Source: Kocuria rhizophila DC2201 (GTDB lineage: Bacteria; Actinomycetota; Actinomycetes; Actinomycetales; Micrococcaceae). From it: a stretch of DNA of 64,000 nt. The notes beneath the pieces are model-generated. The model was given only the letters and a program-made list of their open reading frames with translations. It was not told the DNA's origin and did not search any database. Where the stretch lies: positions 744,001 through 808,000 of the forward strand of contig NC_010617.1 of assembly GCF_000010285.1 (NCBI RefSeq), read 5' to 3'. Below, piece by piece: positions 35,353 through 43,353 of the stretch (the first letter of the stretch is position 1; every line of letters begins with the position of its first letter). The position numbers and the translations under genes were made by a program.

Positions 35353-36110
35353 CGGCGGCCCGTGGAGGACCGGGCTGCCAGCAGCGCGATGATCCCGAAC
35401 ACGGCGGCCCAGGCCACGGCGTTGACCACGAGCCACAGCAGGCTGTCGGTCTGCGGGGCACCGCCCATGGTGGCCACCTCACCTTCGGTCACGGGATAGC
35501 GGGCAATGCCCACGATTCCATACATGGGGGTGAAGCGGGCGACGGTCAGCATCCCGCCGGAGAGCGGCATGAACACGTTGCCGAAGAACGCGAACACCAC
35601 CAGGGCGCCGGAGGCGGCCCCCACGGCGGTGTCCGAGCGGAAGATCAGGCCCGCGGCCAGCCCGTAGAACGCGAACACCACGGAGACCACCACGCACAGC
35701 ACGGCGGCCAGCGCCCAGCGCCAGGGGTCGTCCATCGAGGCGTTGGTGAACGCCCCCACCAGGAACACGATGACCACGGGCAGCACCGCGATCAGCAGGG
35801 CCACGGCCACCTTGGTGGCCGCGTAGCCGCCCGTGCCCATGGGGGTCAGGGCGAGCTGCCGGCCCCAGCCCTGCAACCGTTCCACGGCCGCGCCGGCGGA
35901 GATCGCGGTGGTGGCCGTGACGGCCCCGTAGACGGCCATCGACACCATCACGTACGCGGAGACGTTGCCCCCGGGCAGGCGGGCGTCGGACCAGCCCTGC
36001 ACCGCGCCGAACAGGATGAACAGCACGGCGGGCAGCAGGGCCACGAACACCAGGTTGGGGATCGAGCGGAGGTTCCGCCGCACGTCGTGGGCGGTGTAGG
36101 TCAGGGACAT
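35349..36110 (-). CDS. ABC-2 type transporter permease
   Basis: 253 residues with six membrane helices. Start MSLTYTAHDVRRNLRS and GLAAGLIFRSDTAVGAASGA are typical of DrrB/ABC-2 permeases that pair with a separate ATPase. It sits between the ATPase and the histidine kinase, each joined by short gaps or overlaps, as in bacitracin- or lantibiotic-type resistance modules with their own two-component control. Confidence 0.9.
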   Translation of the reverse strand: MSLTYTAHDVRRNLRSIPNLVFVALLPAVLFILFGAVQGWSDARLPGGNVSAYVMVSMAVYGAVTATTAISAGAAVERLQGWGRQLALTPMGTGGYAATKVAVALLIAVLPVVIVFLVGAFTNASMDDPWRWALAAVLCVVVSVVFAFYGLAAGLIFRSDTAVGAASGALVVFAFFGNVFMPLSGGMLTVARFTPMYGIVGIARYPVTEGEVATMGGAPQTDSLLWLVVNAVAWAAVFGIIALLAARSSTGRR

Positions 36111-36215
36111 GACGGGCTCCTTGGGGTCTGGGTGCGGTTATGGGCGCACGAGGTGCGGGGCGCGGGGAGGGGGCGGGAGAACGGTGCGGTCACCCGCGGT
36201 GCGCTGCGCGCGGGT

Positions 36216-37142
36216 TCACGCGGCGGCCTCGTCCCGATGGATCAACGCCGCGAACGCCTCGTCCAGGCCGCCGCGGGAGATCTCCAGCGCGCTCGCGGGG
36301 GTGCGGGTCAGCAGCTCGCGCGCGAGGGCGTCCGCGTCCTCGGTGCGCAGGTGCACGCGGGACTCCGAGCGGCGCGAGACGGTGGCGCCCGCGAACTCGG
36401 GCAGTGGTTCGCCCGTTGGCCACACGAAGGAGACGGTGTGGTGCCGAGACATGGAGCGCAGCTCGTCCACGGAGCCGTCGAACGTGACGCGCCCGGCATC
36501 CATCAGCACGATCCGCTCGGCGACGTCCTCCGCCTCCTGGAGGTAGTGCGTGGCAAACACGACCGTGAGCCCGCGCTCGGTCTCGGCGCGCATCGCGTCC
36601 CAGAACTCGGTGCGGGACTGCACGTCCATGCCCGCGGTCGGCTCGTCCAGCACGAGCAGCTCGGGGCGCGGGAGCAGGGCCAGGGCAAAGCGGACGCGCT
36701 GCTGCTGCCCGCCCGAGCACTTGGCCACCTTCCGGCGCGCGAACGATGCCGCCCCCGCCCGCTCCAGCGCCTCGTCCACGGGCAGGTGGTCCGGGTAGAG
36801 GGACGCGATCATGGTCACGGTCTCGCGCACGCTCAGGTCCGCGAGCAGCCCGCCCACCTGCTGCACCGCGCCCACCTTCCCGTGGGCCACGGCCGCGCGC
36901 GGGCGCTCGCCGCACACGCTCACCGCGCCGGAGGTGGGCTCGCTCATGCCGAGCACCATGTCCAGCAGGGTCGTCTTTCCGGCGCCGTTCGGCCCCAGCA
37001 GGGCGACGACGCCGCCGCGCGGGATCTCCAGCGAGACTCCCTGCACGGCGCGGACCGTCTCGGAGCGGGTGCAGAAGGTCTTGACGGCGTCCTGCACCTG
37101 GATGGCGGGGGAGTGGGGCTGTGGTGGGCGTGTGGTGTTCAT
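36216..37142 (-). CDS. ABC transporter ATP-binding protein (DrrA-like)
   Basis: 308 residues. Walker A LLGPNGAGKTTLLDM, signature KCSGGQQQRVRFAL, Walker B ELLVLDEPTAGMD and H-loop FATHYLQEAEDVAER are all present. A C-terminal extension of ~80 residues follows the ATPase core, as in DrrA-type exporters. First gene of an ATPase-permease-kinase-regulator operon. Confidence 0.93.
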   Translation of the reverse strand: MNTTRPPQPHSPAIQVQDAVKTFCTRSETVRAVQGVSLEIPRGGVVALLGPNGAGKTTLLDMVLGMSEPTSGAVSVCGERPRAAVAHGKVGAVQQVGGLLADLSVRETVTMIASLYPDHLPVDEALERAGAASFARRKVAKCSGGQQQRVRFALALLPRPELLVLDEPTAGMDVQSRTEFWDAMRAETERGLTVVFATHYLQEAEDVAERIVLMDAGRVTFDGSVDELRSMSRHHTVSFVWPTGEPLPEFAGATVSRRSESRVHLRTEDADALARELLTRTPASALEISRGGLDEAFAALIHRDEAAA

Positions 37143-37185
37143 GGGTCCAGATTCCCGTGCGGCGGGTCGGCGCTGAACTGCTGAT

Positions 37186-37213
37186 TGTCACGAGTGGGGC
37201 GTGACATGTGTCA
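37186..37213. promoter_or_regulatory. Overlapping palindromes upstream of the ABC/two-component operon
   Basis: TGTCACG-agtgggg-CGTGACA (37186-37206) overlaps the perfect 12-bp palindrome TGACATGTGTCA (37202-37213). It lies between the divergent ABC ATPase and ychF genes, a plausible binding site for the operon's own response regulator. Confidence 0.4.
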
Positions 37214-37278
37214 GGGGTGGGGTGGGCCGCGGAGTCGCGTGGCGGCGTCGTCGGGCGGCCCCGGTAAGATGGCGGACC

Positions 37279-38364
37279 GTGGCTCTTACTATTGGAATCG
37301 TCGGTCTGCCGAACGTCGGAAAATCAACCCTGTTCAACGCGCTCACGCGCAACACGGTGCTCGCCGCGAACTATCCGTTCGCGACCATCGAGCCGAACGT
37401 GGGCGTGGTGAACCTGCCGGACGAGCGGCTGGACAAGCTCGCGGAGCTGTTCGACTCGCAGAAGATTGTGCCGGCCACGGTGTCCTTCGTGGACATCGCG
37501 GGCATCGTCAAGGGCGCGTCCGAAGGGGAGGGGCTGGGCAACCAGTTCCTGGCCAACATCCGTGAGGCGCACGCGATTGCCCAGGTGATCCGCGTGTTCG
37601 ACGATCCGGACGTGATCCACGTGGACGGCAAGATCGACCCGGCCTCGGACCGCGAGACCATCAACACCGAGCTGATCCTCGCGGACTTGCAGACGCTCGA
37701 GAACGCGATTCCGAAGCTGGAGAAGCAGGTCAAGATCAAGAAGGGCTCGCCCGAGCAGCTCGCGGCGTACCAGGCCGCGGAGAAGGTGCTGGCGGAGGGT
37801 CGCACGATCTTCGAGGCCGCCGGGCCCGAGAAGCTGGACACCGCCAACCTGCGCGAGCTGAACCTGCTCACCGCCAAGCCGTTCATCTACGTGTTCAACG
37901 CGGACGAGGGCGTGCTGTCCTCACCCGAGCGGCAGACCGAGCTGGAGGCGCTGGTGGCGCCCGCGCAGTGCGTGTTCCTGGACGCGAAGCTCGAGGCGGA
38001 TCTGGTGGAGCTCTCCGAGGAGGAGGCCCGCGAGATGCTGGAGATGGAGGGCCAGGACGAGTCCGGCCTGGACAAGCTGGCCCGCGTGGGCTTCTCCACC
38101 CTGGGCCTGCAGACCTACCTCACCGCCGGCCCCAAGGAGGCCCGCGCGTGGACCATCAACCAGGGCGACACCGCCCCCAAGGCCGCCGGAGTGATCCACT
38201 CGGACTTCGAGCGGGGCTTCATCAAGGCGGAAATCGTCTCCTACGACGACCTCATGGCCGCCGGATCCATGGCCGACGCGAAGGCCGCGGGCAAGGTGCG
38301 CATGGAGGGCAAGGAGTATGTGATGCAGGATGGGGATGTGGTCGAATTTAGATTTAATGTCTAA
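37279..38364 (+). CDS. ychF: YchF/EngD (OBG-family ATPase); its 3' end is the insertion site of the downstream array
   Basis: 361 residues. P-loop GIVGLPNVGKSTLFNALT, switch II DIAGIVKGASEGEGLGNQF, and NADE in place of NKxD, which gives YchF proteins their ATP preference; a C-terminal TGS domain ends VVEFRFNV. GTG at 37279 is preceded by TAAGAT at 8 nt. The last ~16 codons are AT-rich (GAA TTT AGA TTT AAT) in an otherwise very GC-rich gene, so the 3' end looks replaced by foreign sequence. The last 24 bp recur 12 times downstream. Confidence 0.96.
   Translation: MALTIGIVGLPNVGKSTLFNALTRNTVLAANYPFATIEPNVGVVNLPDERLDKLAELFDSQKIVPATVSFVDIAGIVKGASEGEGLGNQFLANIREAHAIAQVIRVFDDPDVIHVDGKIDPASDRETINTELILADLQTLENAIPKLEKQVKIKKGSPEQLAAYQAAEKVLAEGRTIFEAAGPEKLDTANLRELNLLTAKPFIYVFNADEGVLSSPERQTELEALVAPAQCVFLDAKLEADLVELSEEEAREMLEMEGQDESGLDKLARVGFSTLGLQTYLTAGPKEARAWTINQGDTAPKAAGVIHSDFERGFIKAEIVSYDDLMAAGSMADAKAAGKVRMEGKEYVMQDGDVVEFRFNV
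38341..38364 (+). repeat. Core site S0 (end of functional ychF)
   Basis: Codes VEFRFNV and TAA within the intact gene; codons GAA TTT AGA TTT AAT are AT-rich against the rest of ychF. Left boundary of the array. Confidence 0.8.
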
Positions 38365-38766
38365 TAAGGGCCTCTGACCAGGGATTTTATCTTCTCGGCC
38401 TCCGGTTGGGTTCGATGGACAGGTTCCGCTTTACCATCAGGTGCTAAGCGTTTGTCCCGCTGACCTGGGACTTTGATCGGTCTCTGCGGAGCTCTCGCAG
38501 AGGCCGATTCTCGTTGTCGCGTTGCGGTAGCGTCTCTGGCGAGTGGCTTCGGCTGGGCAGTTCTGCGGCGGGTTCAAGTTGTTCGACCCGCGATCTCGCG
38601 GAAGGTGCGCTGACTCAAAAATCTGTCTGACTCATAAGTCGGTTATCCAACAACGCTTTGGTTCACTGGGGCAGGTCTCGTTCCGCCAGAGTGCGAGTGA
38701 TTTCGTCCCGCTAGCAGCTCGCTCCCATGAGCCGCTGGTGGCGGTGCGATAGGTATTCTGGGGTGT
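38365..38766. other. Non-coding left end of the first cassette with an IS remnant
   Basis: After the ychF stop come a terminator hairpin (38476-38508) and, on the minus strand at about 38680-38752, the 3' end of an IS5-like transposase (RDEITRTLAERDLPQ with an internal stop), matching the remnant at 61.0 kb. No intact gene. Confidence 0.6.
38476..38508 (+). terminator. Hairpin terminator downstream of ychF
   Basis: 13-bp stem ATCGGTCTCTGCG / CGCAGAGGCCGAT with one G-U pair, 7-nt loop and a moderately T-rich tail (TCTCGTTGT). Confidence 0.65.
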
Positions 38767-39966
38767 GTGTCCCTTGGTCGTTCTTTTCGTGTCCTGTGGG
38801 GAGCGAACGCTGCGTCGAACCTGGCTGACGGTTTAGCGTTCGTCTCGATCCCGCTGCTGGCAACCTCACTTACGGACGATCCGCGCTGGATCGCCGGGCT
38901 TTCGACGCTCTACGCGCTCGTCCGGTTGCTCGTGGCTCTGCCGATCGGCGTATGGGTCGATCGTGTGGACCGCCGTTTAATCCTGATCGTCGCAAATATT
39001 CTGCGGGGAGTTGGCGTTCTCGCCCTTGCGATCTGCGTGCACCTGGGCATCGGAGGTCTTGTCCTCCTCTACGCCGCTTACGCGGTCATCGGCACGCTCG
39101 AGAGCGCAGCTGATAACGCCGCGGTCTCTCTCGTTCCCGGCCTTGTCCAGAAGGGCAAGCTGGACACGGCAAATGGTCGGATCTCGGCCGCGCAACTCAT
39201 AGCCGACGAATTCGCTGGTCCGCCACTCGGCGGGTTCCTCTTCGCGATCGCTGCAGCTGCCCCCGTCTACGCAATGGGCGGGCTTTGGGCAGCTGCGGGC
39301 TTGATCGCGCTTGCACTACCCGTGCATCGGGGCAGACCATCTGAGGCGGTTGCGCCCAGGGCGCGCGCCTCGGTATGGCGAGAAGCCGTGGCGGGAGCAA
39401 CGTGGCTCGCGCACCACCGCCTCGTCGGGGGAATGGCATTGATTGGAGCCTTGGCGAGCATCGGCTACATGCTTCCGTTCTCCATCCTCGTCATTTTCGC
39501 TCAGGAGCAGCTGGGGGTCGATGGCGTTGGGTACGGGCTCATCCTGGCCGTGTCCGCGCTCGGTGGGCTCGTCGGCTCCTTCGCGACAGCTCGTATCCGC
39601 TCACGGATCGGCTACCGCTGGACGATCGTTGCAAGTTTGCTCACCGGGGCCGCCTCATTGCTGGCCCTCGCTGTAACTGGCAATGCAGTGGTTGCCTCGG
39701 TGCTACTGGCGATCTATATTCTCCACGCCGTGGTGTGGGGGATCTGTGCGACGTCGCTTCGCCAGCGTCTCGTGCCAGATGCGCTCCTCGGGCGGGTCAA
39801 TGCCGCGTCGCGCGTCCTTGGGTTGATCGGCCTTGCCCTTGGATCATTAATCGGCGGGCTTCTCGCTGGCGTGCATCTCGCGTTGCCCGTGGCGATGGGT
39901 GGTGCGGTGTTCGTGATCTGCGCCGGCTTTGCTCTCGCCGTCGTCCGGACCATCGATACCGACTGA
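38767..39966 (+). CDS. MFS transporter (MFS_3/macrolide-efflux-like), cassette gene
   Basis: 399 residues, 12 predicted helices. Start FRVLWGANAASNLADGLAFV and motif A variant GVWVDRVDRRLILIVANILR resemble the MefA/TcmA-like MFS_3 group that exports drugs. TATTCT lies 7 nt before the GTG. Codon use is less GC-rich than the upstream chromosome. Alone between sites S0 and S1. Confidence 0.88.
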   Translation: MSLGRSFRVLWGANAASNLADGLAFVSIPLLATSLTDDPRWIAGLSTLYALVRLLVALPIGVWVDRVDRRLILIVANILRGVGVLALAICVHLGIGGLVLLYAAYAVIGTLESAADNAAVSLVPGLVQKGKLDTANGRISAAQLIADEFAGPPLGGFLFAIAAAAPVYAMGGLWAAAGLIALALPVHRGRPSEAVAPRARASVWREAVAGATWLAHHRLVGGMALIGALASIGYMLPFSILVIFAQEQLGVDGVGYGLILAVSALGGLVGSFATARIRSRIGYRWTIVASLLTGAASLLALAVTGNAVVASVLLAIYILHAVVWGICATSLRQRLVPDALLGRVNAASRVLGLIGLALGSLIGGLLAGVHLALPVAMGGAVFVICAGFALAVVRTIDTD

Positions 39967-40037
39967 ACCGTATGGTTGTGCGTGGTGTGGTCTAGCGCGC
40001 GGAGGCTTCTCTGCCGCCGCTGCGAAACCGGTGCAAT

Positions 40038-40087
40038 CAGAGGTTGCTATTTGCGGCGACGTGGTGGAGTTCCGCTTCAACGTCTAA
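40038..40087 (+). repeat. 50-bp array site S1
   Basis: Begins CAGAGGTTGCT, ends with a GC-rich ychF-like end coding GDVVEFRFNV and TAA (core 40064-40087). The GGCGAC before the core also matches ychF (Gly-Asp). Looks like a host-type ychF 3' end and is followed by a strong terminator. Confidence 0.85.
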
Positions 40088-40100
40088 GCCTTTAGCTCAA

Positions 40101-40140
40101 GCGCCCTTGGTTTCTTTTGAAGCCGGGGGCGTTTTTGCTT
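40101..40140 (+). terminator. Strong rho-independent terminator after site S1
   Basis: 14-bp stem with wobbles (GCGCCCTTGGTTTC / GAAGCCGGGGGCGT), TTTT loop and a TTTTTGCTT tail, 13 bp after the S1 stop codon. It could be a former ychF terminator. Confidence 0.8.
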
Positions 40141-40194
40141 GGGGGGGGTGCAGCTCGCTAGTGTGCTGCACCATGAACGATCGCTGTTAGATTG

Positions 40195-40210
40195 ATCTTG
40201 ACGTCAAGAT
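40195..40210. promoter_or_regulatory. Perfect 16-bp palindrome upstream of the VOC gene
   Basis: ATCTTGACGTCAAGAT, 15 bp before the VOC start codon; a likely operator for a MerR-, MarR- or ArsR-type regulator. No such regulator is in this cassette. Confidence 0.6.
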
Positions 40211-40225
40211 TATGAGGAGTCGGAG

Positions 40226-40612
40226 ATGAAGCTCCACCATGTTCAGATTTCCATGCCTGCTGGTGCGGAGGATGAAGCGCGTCGCTTCCATGATCAAGCC
40301 CTCGGGCTGCAAGAGGTTCAGAAACCACCTTCCCTGCTCGGCCGGGGCGGTTGTTGGTTCCGCGCCTACGACGGTGATGACATCGTTGCTGAGATCCATC
40401 TGGGTGTCGAAAGTCCGTTCCAGCCTGCCAGCAAGGCTCACCCTGGTCTGGTCTGCGCGTCCTTGGATGAGCTGGAAGCGACGGCCGAACGTATCAAGCG
40501 AGGAAACTACGAGGTGTCGTGGACGGAGCGAGACACTTTTGAGGGGTACATCCGATTCCATGCGCGCGACGGCTTCGGCAATCGCATCGAAGTGATGACG
40601 CCGGCGCAGTGA
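40226..40612 (+). CDS. VOC (glyoxalase/bleomycin-resistance fold) family protein
   Basis: 128 residues: MKLHHVQISMPAGAEDEARR and a second betaalphabeta half ending FHARDGFGNRIEVMTP, the usual VOC metal/ligand edges (His5, Glu near 124). Members include glyoxalases, antibiotic-binding and ring-cleavage proteins. GGAG ribosome-binding site. Sole gene between sites S1 and S1b. Confidence 0.88.
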   Translation: MKLHHVQISMPAGAEDEARRFHDQALGLQEVQKPPSLLGRGGCWFRAYDGDDIVAEIHLGVESPFQPASKAHPGLVCASLDELEATAERIKRGNYEVSWTERDTFEGYIRFHARDGFGNRIEVMTPAQ

Positions 40613-40668
40613 TCGAAAGATGCTGAGTTGTCGAGGATAAACCAGAAGTTAGTTTGCGTAGCTTCGTC

Positions 40669-40692
40669 GTCGAGTTCCGGTTCGACGACTGC
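40669..40692 (+). repeat. Degenerate core site S1b
   Basis: Codes VEFRFDD with the stop codon lost (TGC); preceded by GTC as in ychF (V-V-E-F-R-F). It falls between the VOC and GNAT genes, where a cassette boundary is expected. Confidence 0.55.
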
Positions 40693-40715
40693 CCTGACGG
40701 AGGCTTTTTGACCTG

Positions 40716-41246
40716 ATGAGATCGAGCGAACAGGAAGTACCGTTGGAAGTACGACGCATAACGCAAGGCCAGTGCGCAGCCCTTCAGCGCATGATGGAAT
40801 CGAATCTGGAGTATTCGCGCCGAGTCGGCGGAACGGAGCTGGCTCCCGAAGCTGCAAGTGAAGCCCTTTCGGCCCTACCGCCGGGCGTGCTGAACTCTCA
40901 GAAAGTTGATCTTGGCCTGTGGGACGGTCAAGAACTCGTCGCCTTTGCTGACGTGATTCTTGGCTGGCCCGCCGAGTCTGTCGCTCATGTCGGTCTGCTG
41001 ATGACGCACGGTGCTCGTCAGGGTGGAGGCCTCGGCCGAGTAATGCATGACGCCGTGATCGACTTGGTTGGTCGGACGCCAAACATTCAATCGTTGCGGT
41101 TGTCGATAGTTGATACCAATGCCGATCTCGCGGAGCCATTTTGGGCCAAGCTTGGCTATGAGCCCACCGGAGAATCGGTGCCTTACGTTTCAGGAAGCGT
41201 GGAGTCGACAGCCCGCATCTGGACGCGACCAGTCGTTATCGCGTAG
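40716..41246 (+). CDS. GNAT N-acetyltransferase, cassette gene
   Basis: 176 residues. GNAT core: LGLWDGQELVAFADVILGW, acetyl-CoA loop GARQGGGLGRVMHDAVID, and LRLSIVDTNADLAEPFWAKL followed by GYEPTGE. Substrate unknown; such cassette GNATs often inactivate antibiotics or modify toxins. Sole gene between S1b and S2. Confidence 0.88.
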   Translation: MRSSEQEVPLEVRRITQGQCAALQRMMESNLEYSRRVGGTELAPEAASEALSALPPGVLNSQKVDLGLWDGQELVAFADVILGWPAESVAHVGLLMTHGARQGGGLGRVMHDAVIDLVGRTPNIQSLRLSIVDTNADLAEPFWAKLGYEPTGESVPYVSGSVESTARIWTRPVVIA

Positions 41247-41254
41247 ATATTTCG

Positions 41255-41294
41255 TACGTGGCGGATTGTGCTGGAGTTCCGTTTAAACGTATAG
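41255..41294 (+). repeat. Array site S2
   Basis: Core 41271-41294 codes LEFRLNV and TAG. The upstream half of the 50-bp module is not recognisable. Lies 9 bp after the GNAT stop. Confidence 0.65.
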
Positions 41295-41338
41295 CGTTAT
41301 CGGCGGACGTCGTTATAGCCTGGTCGCATCTGGCATGA

Positions 41339-41506
41339 GCACAACGTGAAGTGCGTCGACCGAGTGGCCCACCGGGCAATCACTTGGAACGGCTCGGCGG
41401 CGACCGCCTAGGTCAACACAGTATCCGTGTGAACAAGCAGTGGCGTATCTGTTTCGTCTGGAACGAACAAGGAGCTGAAAATGTCGAACTCGTCGACTAT
41501 CACTGA
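41339..41506 (+). pseudogene. HigB toxin remnant (5' part missing)
   Basis: Frame ending LGQHSIRVNKQWRICFVW and VELVDYH is the conserved C-terminal half of HigB/RelE-type mRNA interferases. Upstream the frame closes after about 20 codons (TGA at 41336) with no start, so the N-terminal half is gone; the cassette boundary S2 is only 45 bp upstream. It overlaps the higA start by 26 bp in the normal higBA arrangement. Confidence 0.72.
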
Positions 41507-41807
41507 GACAGAGAGTGACCTCATTGATCCGATCCACCCAGGGGAGATCCTGATGGAGGATTTCATCAAGGGCTTCGGAGCAACACCGAACAAGTTGGCT
41601 GTGTCTATCGGTGTGCCACTGCGCCGGATCAACGAGATCGTGCACGGGAAAAGAGGCATCACGGCAGACACCGCGATTCGCCTGGCGCGGTATTTCGGGA
41701 CATCCGAGGAGCTCTGGATGAACTTGCAGTCGAACTATGAGCTGCGGATCGAGCGCAGGACTTTGCGTGACAAGGTCGCTGCGATCACGCCTCTGAAGGT
41801 CGCATGA
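41481..41807 (+). CDS. higA: HigA-family antitoxin (XRE HTH)
   Basis: 108 residues. DPIHPGEILMEDFIKGFGAT, NKLAVSIGVPLRRINEIVHG and SEELWMNLQSNYELRI are the HigA/VapI addiction-module signature. AAGGAG ribosome-binding site 6 nt before ATG. Toxin HigB is truncated, leaving an orphan antitoxin that overlaps (ATGA) a GNAT gene. Confidence 0.92.
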   Translation: MSNSSTITETESDLIDPIHPGEILMEDFIKGFGATPNKLAVSIGVPLRRINEIVHGKRGITADTAIRLARYFGTSEELWMNLQSNYELRIERRTLRDKVAAITPLKVA

Positions 41808-42298
41808 GCAGCACCGAATGGATTGCTGCGCTCGACCGGCAGGTACCTGAGGACGTCGCGAGGTTGCTCGGCACGGTCCCCGAATGGTTCGCGCAGCCGG
41901 AGTCCAACGAGGAGTACATCGAAGCCGCTCGTTCCAAAGAGACATGGACAGTCCGTGACGCCGAGGGGATGGTTGTTGGCGTAACGCTGATCGATCGCCA
42001 CTTTCCGCATGTCGCCGAAGTGCACCTGACCGTCGTTGACCGATCGGTCCATGGGGCCGGTGTCGGTACGGCAATGCTCAGGGCCGTCGAAGATGATGCT
42101 GTTCGCCGTGGGGTGCGGCTGTTGCAGGTGAAGACCCTGGGAGCCTCGCACCCGGATCTTGGATATGCGCGCACTCGTCACTTCTATGAACGGTGGGGCT
42201 TCCTTGCGCTAGAGGAGACTGCGCTCTGGGGCGAAGGTACCCCCTGTCTGATCATGGTGAAGCCGCTGCCTGAACCTCGCGCGACATGCACGTCCTGA
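41804..42298 (+). CDS. GNAT N-acetyltransferase coupled to higA
   Basis: 164 residues: VVGVTLIDRHFPHVAEVHLT, the acetyl-CoA loop RSVHGAGVGTAMLRAVEDDA, and RHFYERWGFLALEE. ATGA overlap with higA makes one operon. It may be a third member of the module or an independent resistance enzyme. Confidence 0.88.
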   Translation: MSSTEWIAALDRQVPEDVARLLGTVPEWFAQPESNEEYIEAARSKETWTVRDAEGMVVGVTLIDRHFPHVAEVHLTVVDRSVHGAGVGTAMLRAVEDDAVRRGVRLLQVKTLGASHPDLGYARTRHFYERWGFLALEETALWGEGTPCLIMVKPLPEPRATCTS

Positions 42299-42359
42299 CA
42301 GTCTCTGCCGCGTAGAAGTCTTCGGGGGCTGCGGGCAGAAATGTGGTGCAATTTCTACC

Positions 42360-42409
42360 CAGAGGTTGCTCGGTACCGGAACTCGGTTGAATTTAGGTTC
42401 AACGTGTAG
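42360..42409 (+). repeat. 50-bp array site S3
   Basis: CAGAGGTTGCTCGGTACCGG at the left, core 42386-42409 coding VEFRFNV and TAG; best match to the consensus. GTTGAA-tttagg-TTCAAC forms a small inverted repeat in the core. Confidence 0.88.
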
Positions 42410-42689
42410 TCGAGGCCTTGTCGACGAACTGCCGCGGACGGCGATCGCTGTGTCCGAGACCAGGTGATTTGTACCGTGGTGGTGTGAATTGACCCGTGCT
42501 TCATGATATTGATCAGGTGGCCGCCCATGGGCATCATCCCGCTGCCAGTCCTTTCGACAAGTGCATCAGCGAAATCCTTAGAGTGAGTGCGTTCGAGTTG
42601 CGCAAGGTGGAGTTTCCGGCACTGTGCCGAATGATCATCTTCACGGCAAGATGGAGGATGTCGACTCGATTGCTGGGGGTTCGGCTAGC
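42410..42689. other. Non-coding cassette remnant left of the IS481-type transposon
   Basis: No convincing gene. A possible decayed core (GGTGGAGTTTCCGG near 42607) is noted. Ends in the GCTAGC target copy (42684-42689). Confidence 0.4.
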
Positions 42690-42718
42690 TGTACTAACCG
42701 GGGACGTTGATCGAAGAC

Positions 42719-43276
42719 TTACGCGAAGAGTTGCCGAGCGGCGCGGCGGGCGAGATCGTCTGTTTGAAGATCGGGGGTAGCGCCTTCGGCTGCAAGGGAT
42801 GCAAGCCCGTGAACCAGGGACCAGGCCACGTGCGCTGCTTCCGAGGTTGTCAGGTGTGCCCTGCGTTCTGCGGGTATTGATTCGACGCCTGCCATAAGCG
42901 CCTCCATCGAGGATGCCCGGGCTGCACTCAACTCACCGTCATCGGCGTGGAGCAGCTCCGGCCTGTGCATCACGGCGTAGTGGCCAGGGTGCTCACGTGC
43001 GAACCTGACGTACGCGACTGCTGCCTCGTCGAAGCCACCAGCCGTGGCTGCGGCCACATCGGCGGCAAGCAGGCGCAGACCTTGCGCGGCTAGCGCCGTG
43101 AGCAGGCCCCGTCGATCGCCGAAATGATGCGCGGGTGCGCCATGCGAGACCCCGGCCCGACGGGCAAGCTCGCGCAGCGACAGTGAACTGGGTCCAACCT
43201 CGTCGATCATCTGCGCCGACTCGTCGAGGAGTGCTCGTCTTAGGTCGCCGTGGTGATATCCGTCGCTCATGACCAC
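42719..43276 (-). CDS. TetR-family regulator (transposon cargo)
   Basis: 185 residues. HTH: YHHGDLRRALLDESAQMI, then SLSLRELARRAGVSHGAPAH; C-terminal WHG-like ligand domain. Divergent from doxX with a palindrome in the 77-bp gap, so it probably represses doxX and itself. Located just inside the left transposon end. Confidence 0.9.
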   Translation of the reverse strand: MVMSDGYHHGDLRRALLDESAQMIDEVGPSSLSLRELARRAGVSHGAPAHHFGDRRGLLTALAAQGLRLLAADVAAATAGGFDEAAVAYVRFAREHPGHYAVMHRPELLHADDGELSAARASSMEALMAGVESIPAERRAHLTTSEAAHVAWSLVHGLASLAAEGATPDLQTDDLARRAARQLFA

Positions 43277-43323
43277 ACCCTATGAGTTCGATCTAGGCAT
43301 CGACCAGATCAAAGGCTAGCCTG

Positions 43324-43342
43324 ATCTAGTCATTGTCTAGAT
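43324..43342. promoter_or_regulatory. Operator-like inverted repeat between tetR and doxX
   Basis: ATCTAG-tcattgt-CTAGAT, perfect 6-bp arms, 11 bp before the doxX start; likely TetR operator. Confidence 0.6.
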
Positions 43343-43353
43343 AGGGAGTTCCC

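Noticed and set aside
42600-42630. Possible further core copy (GGTGGAGTTTCCGG)
   Set aside because: Only the first half resembles the core and the stop-codon end is missing; too weak to count.
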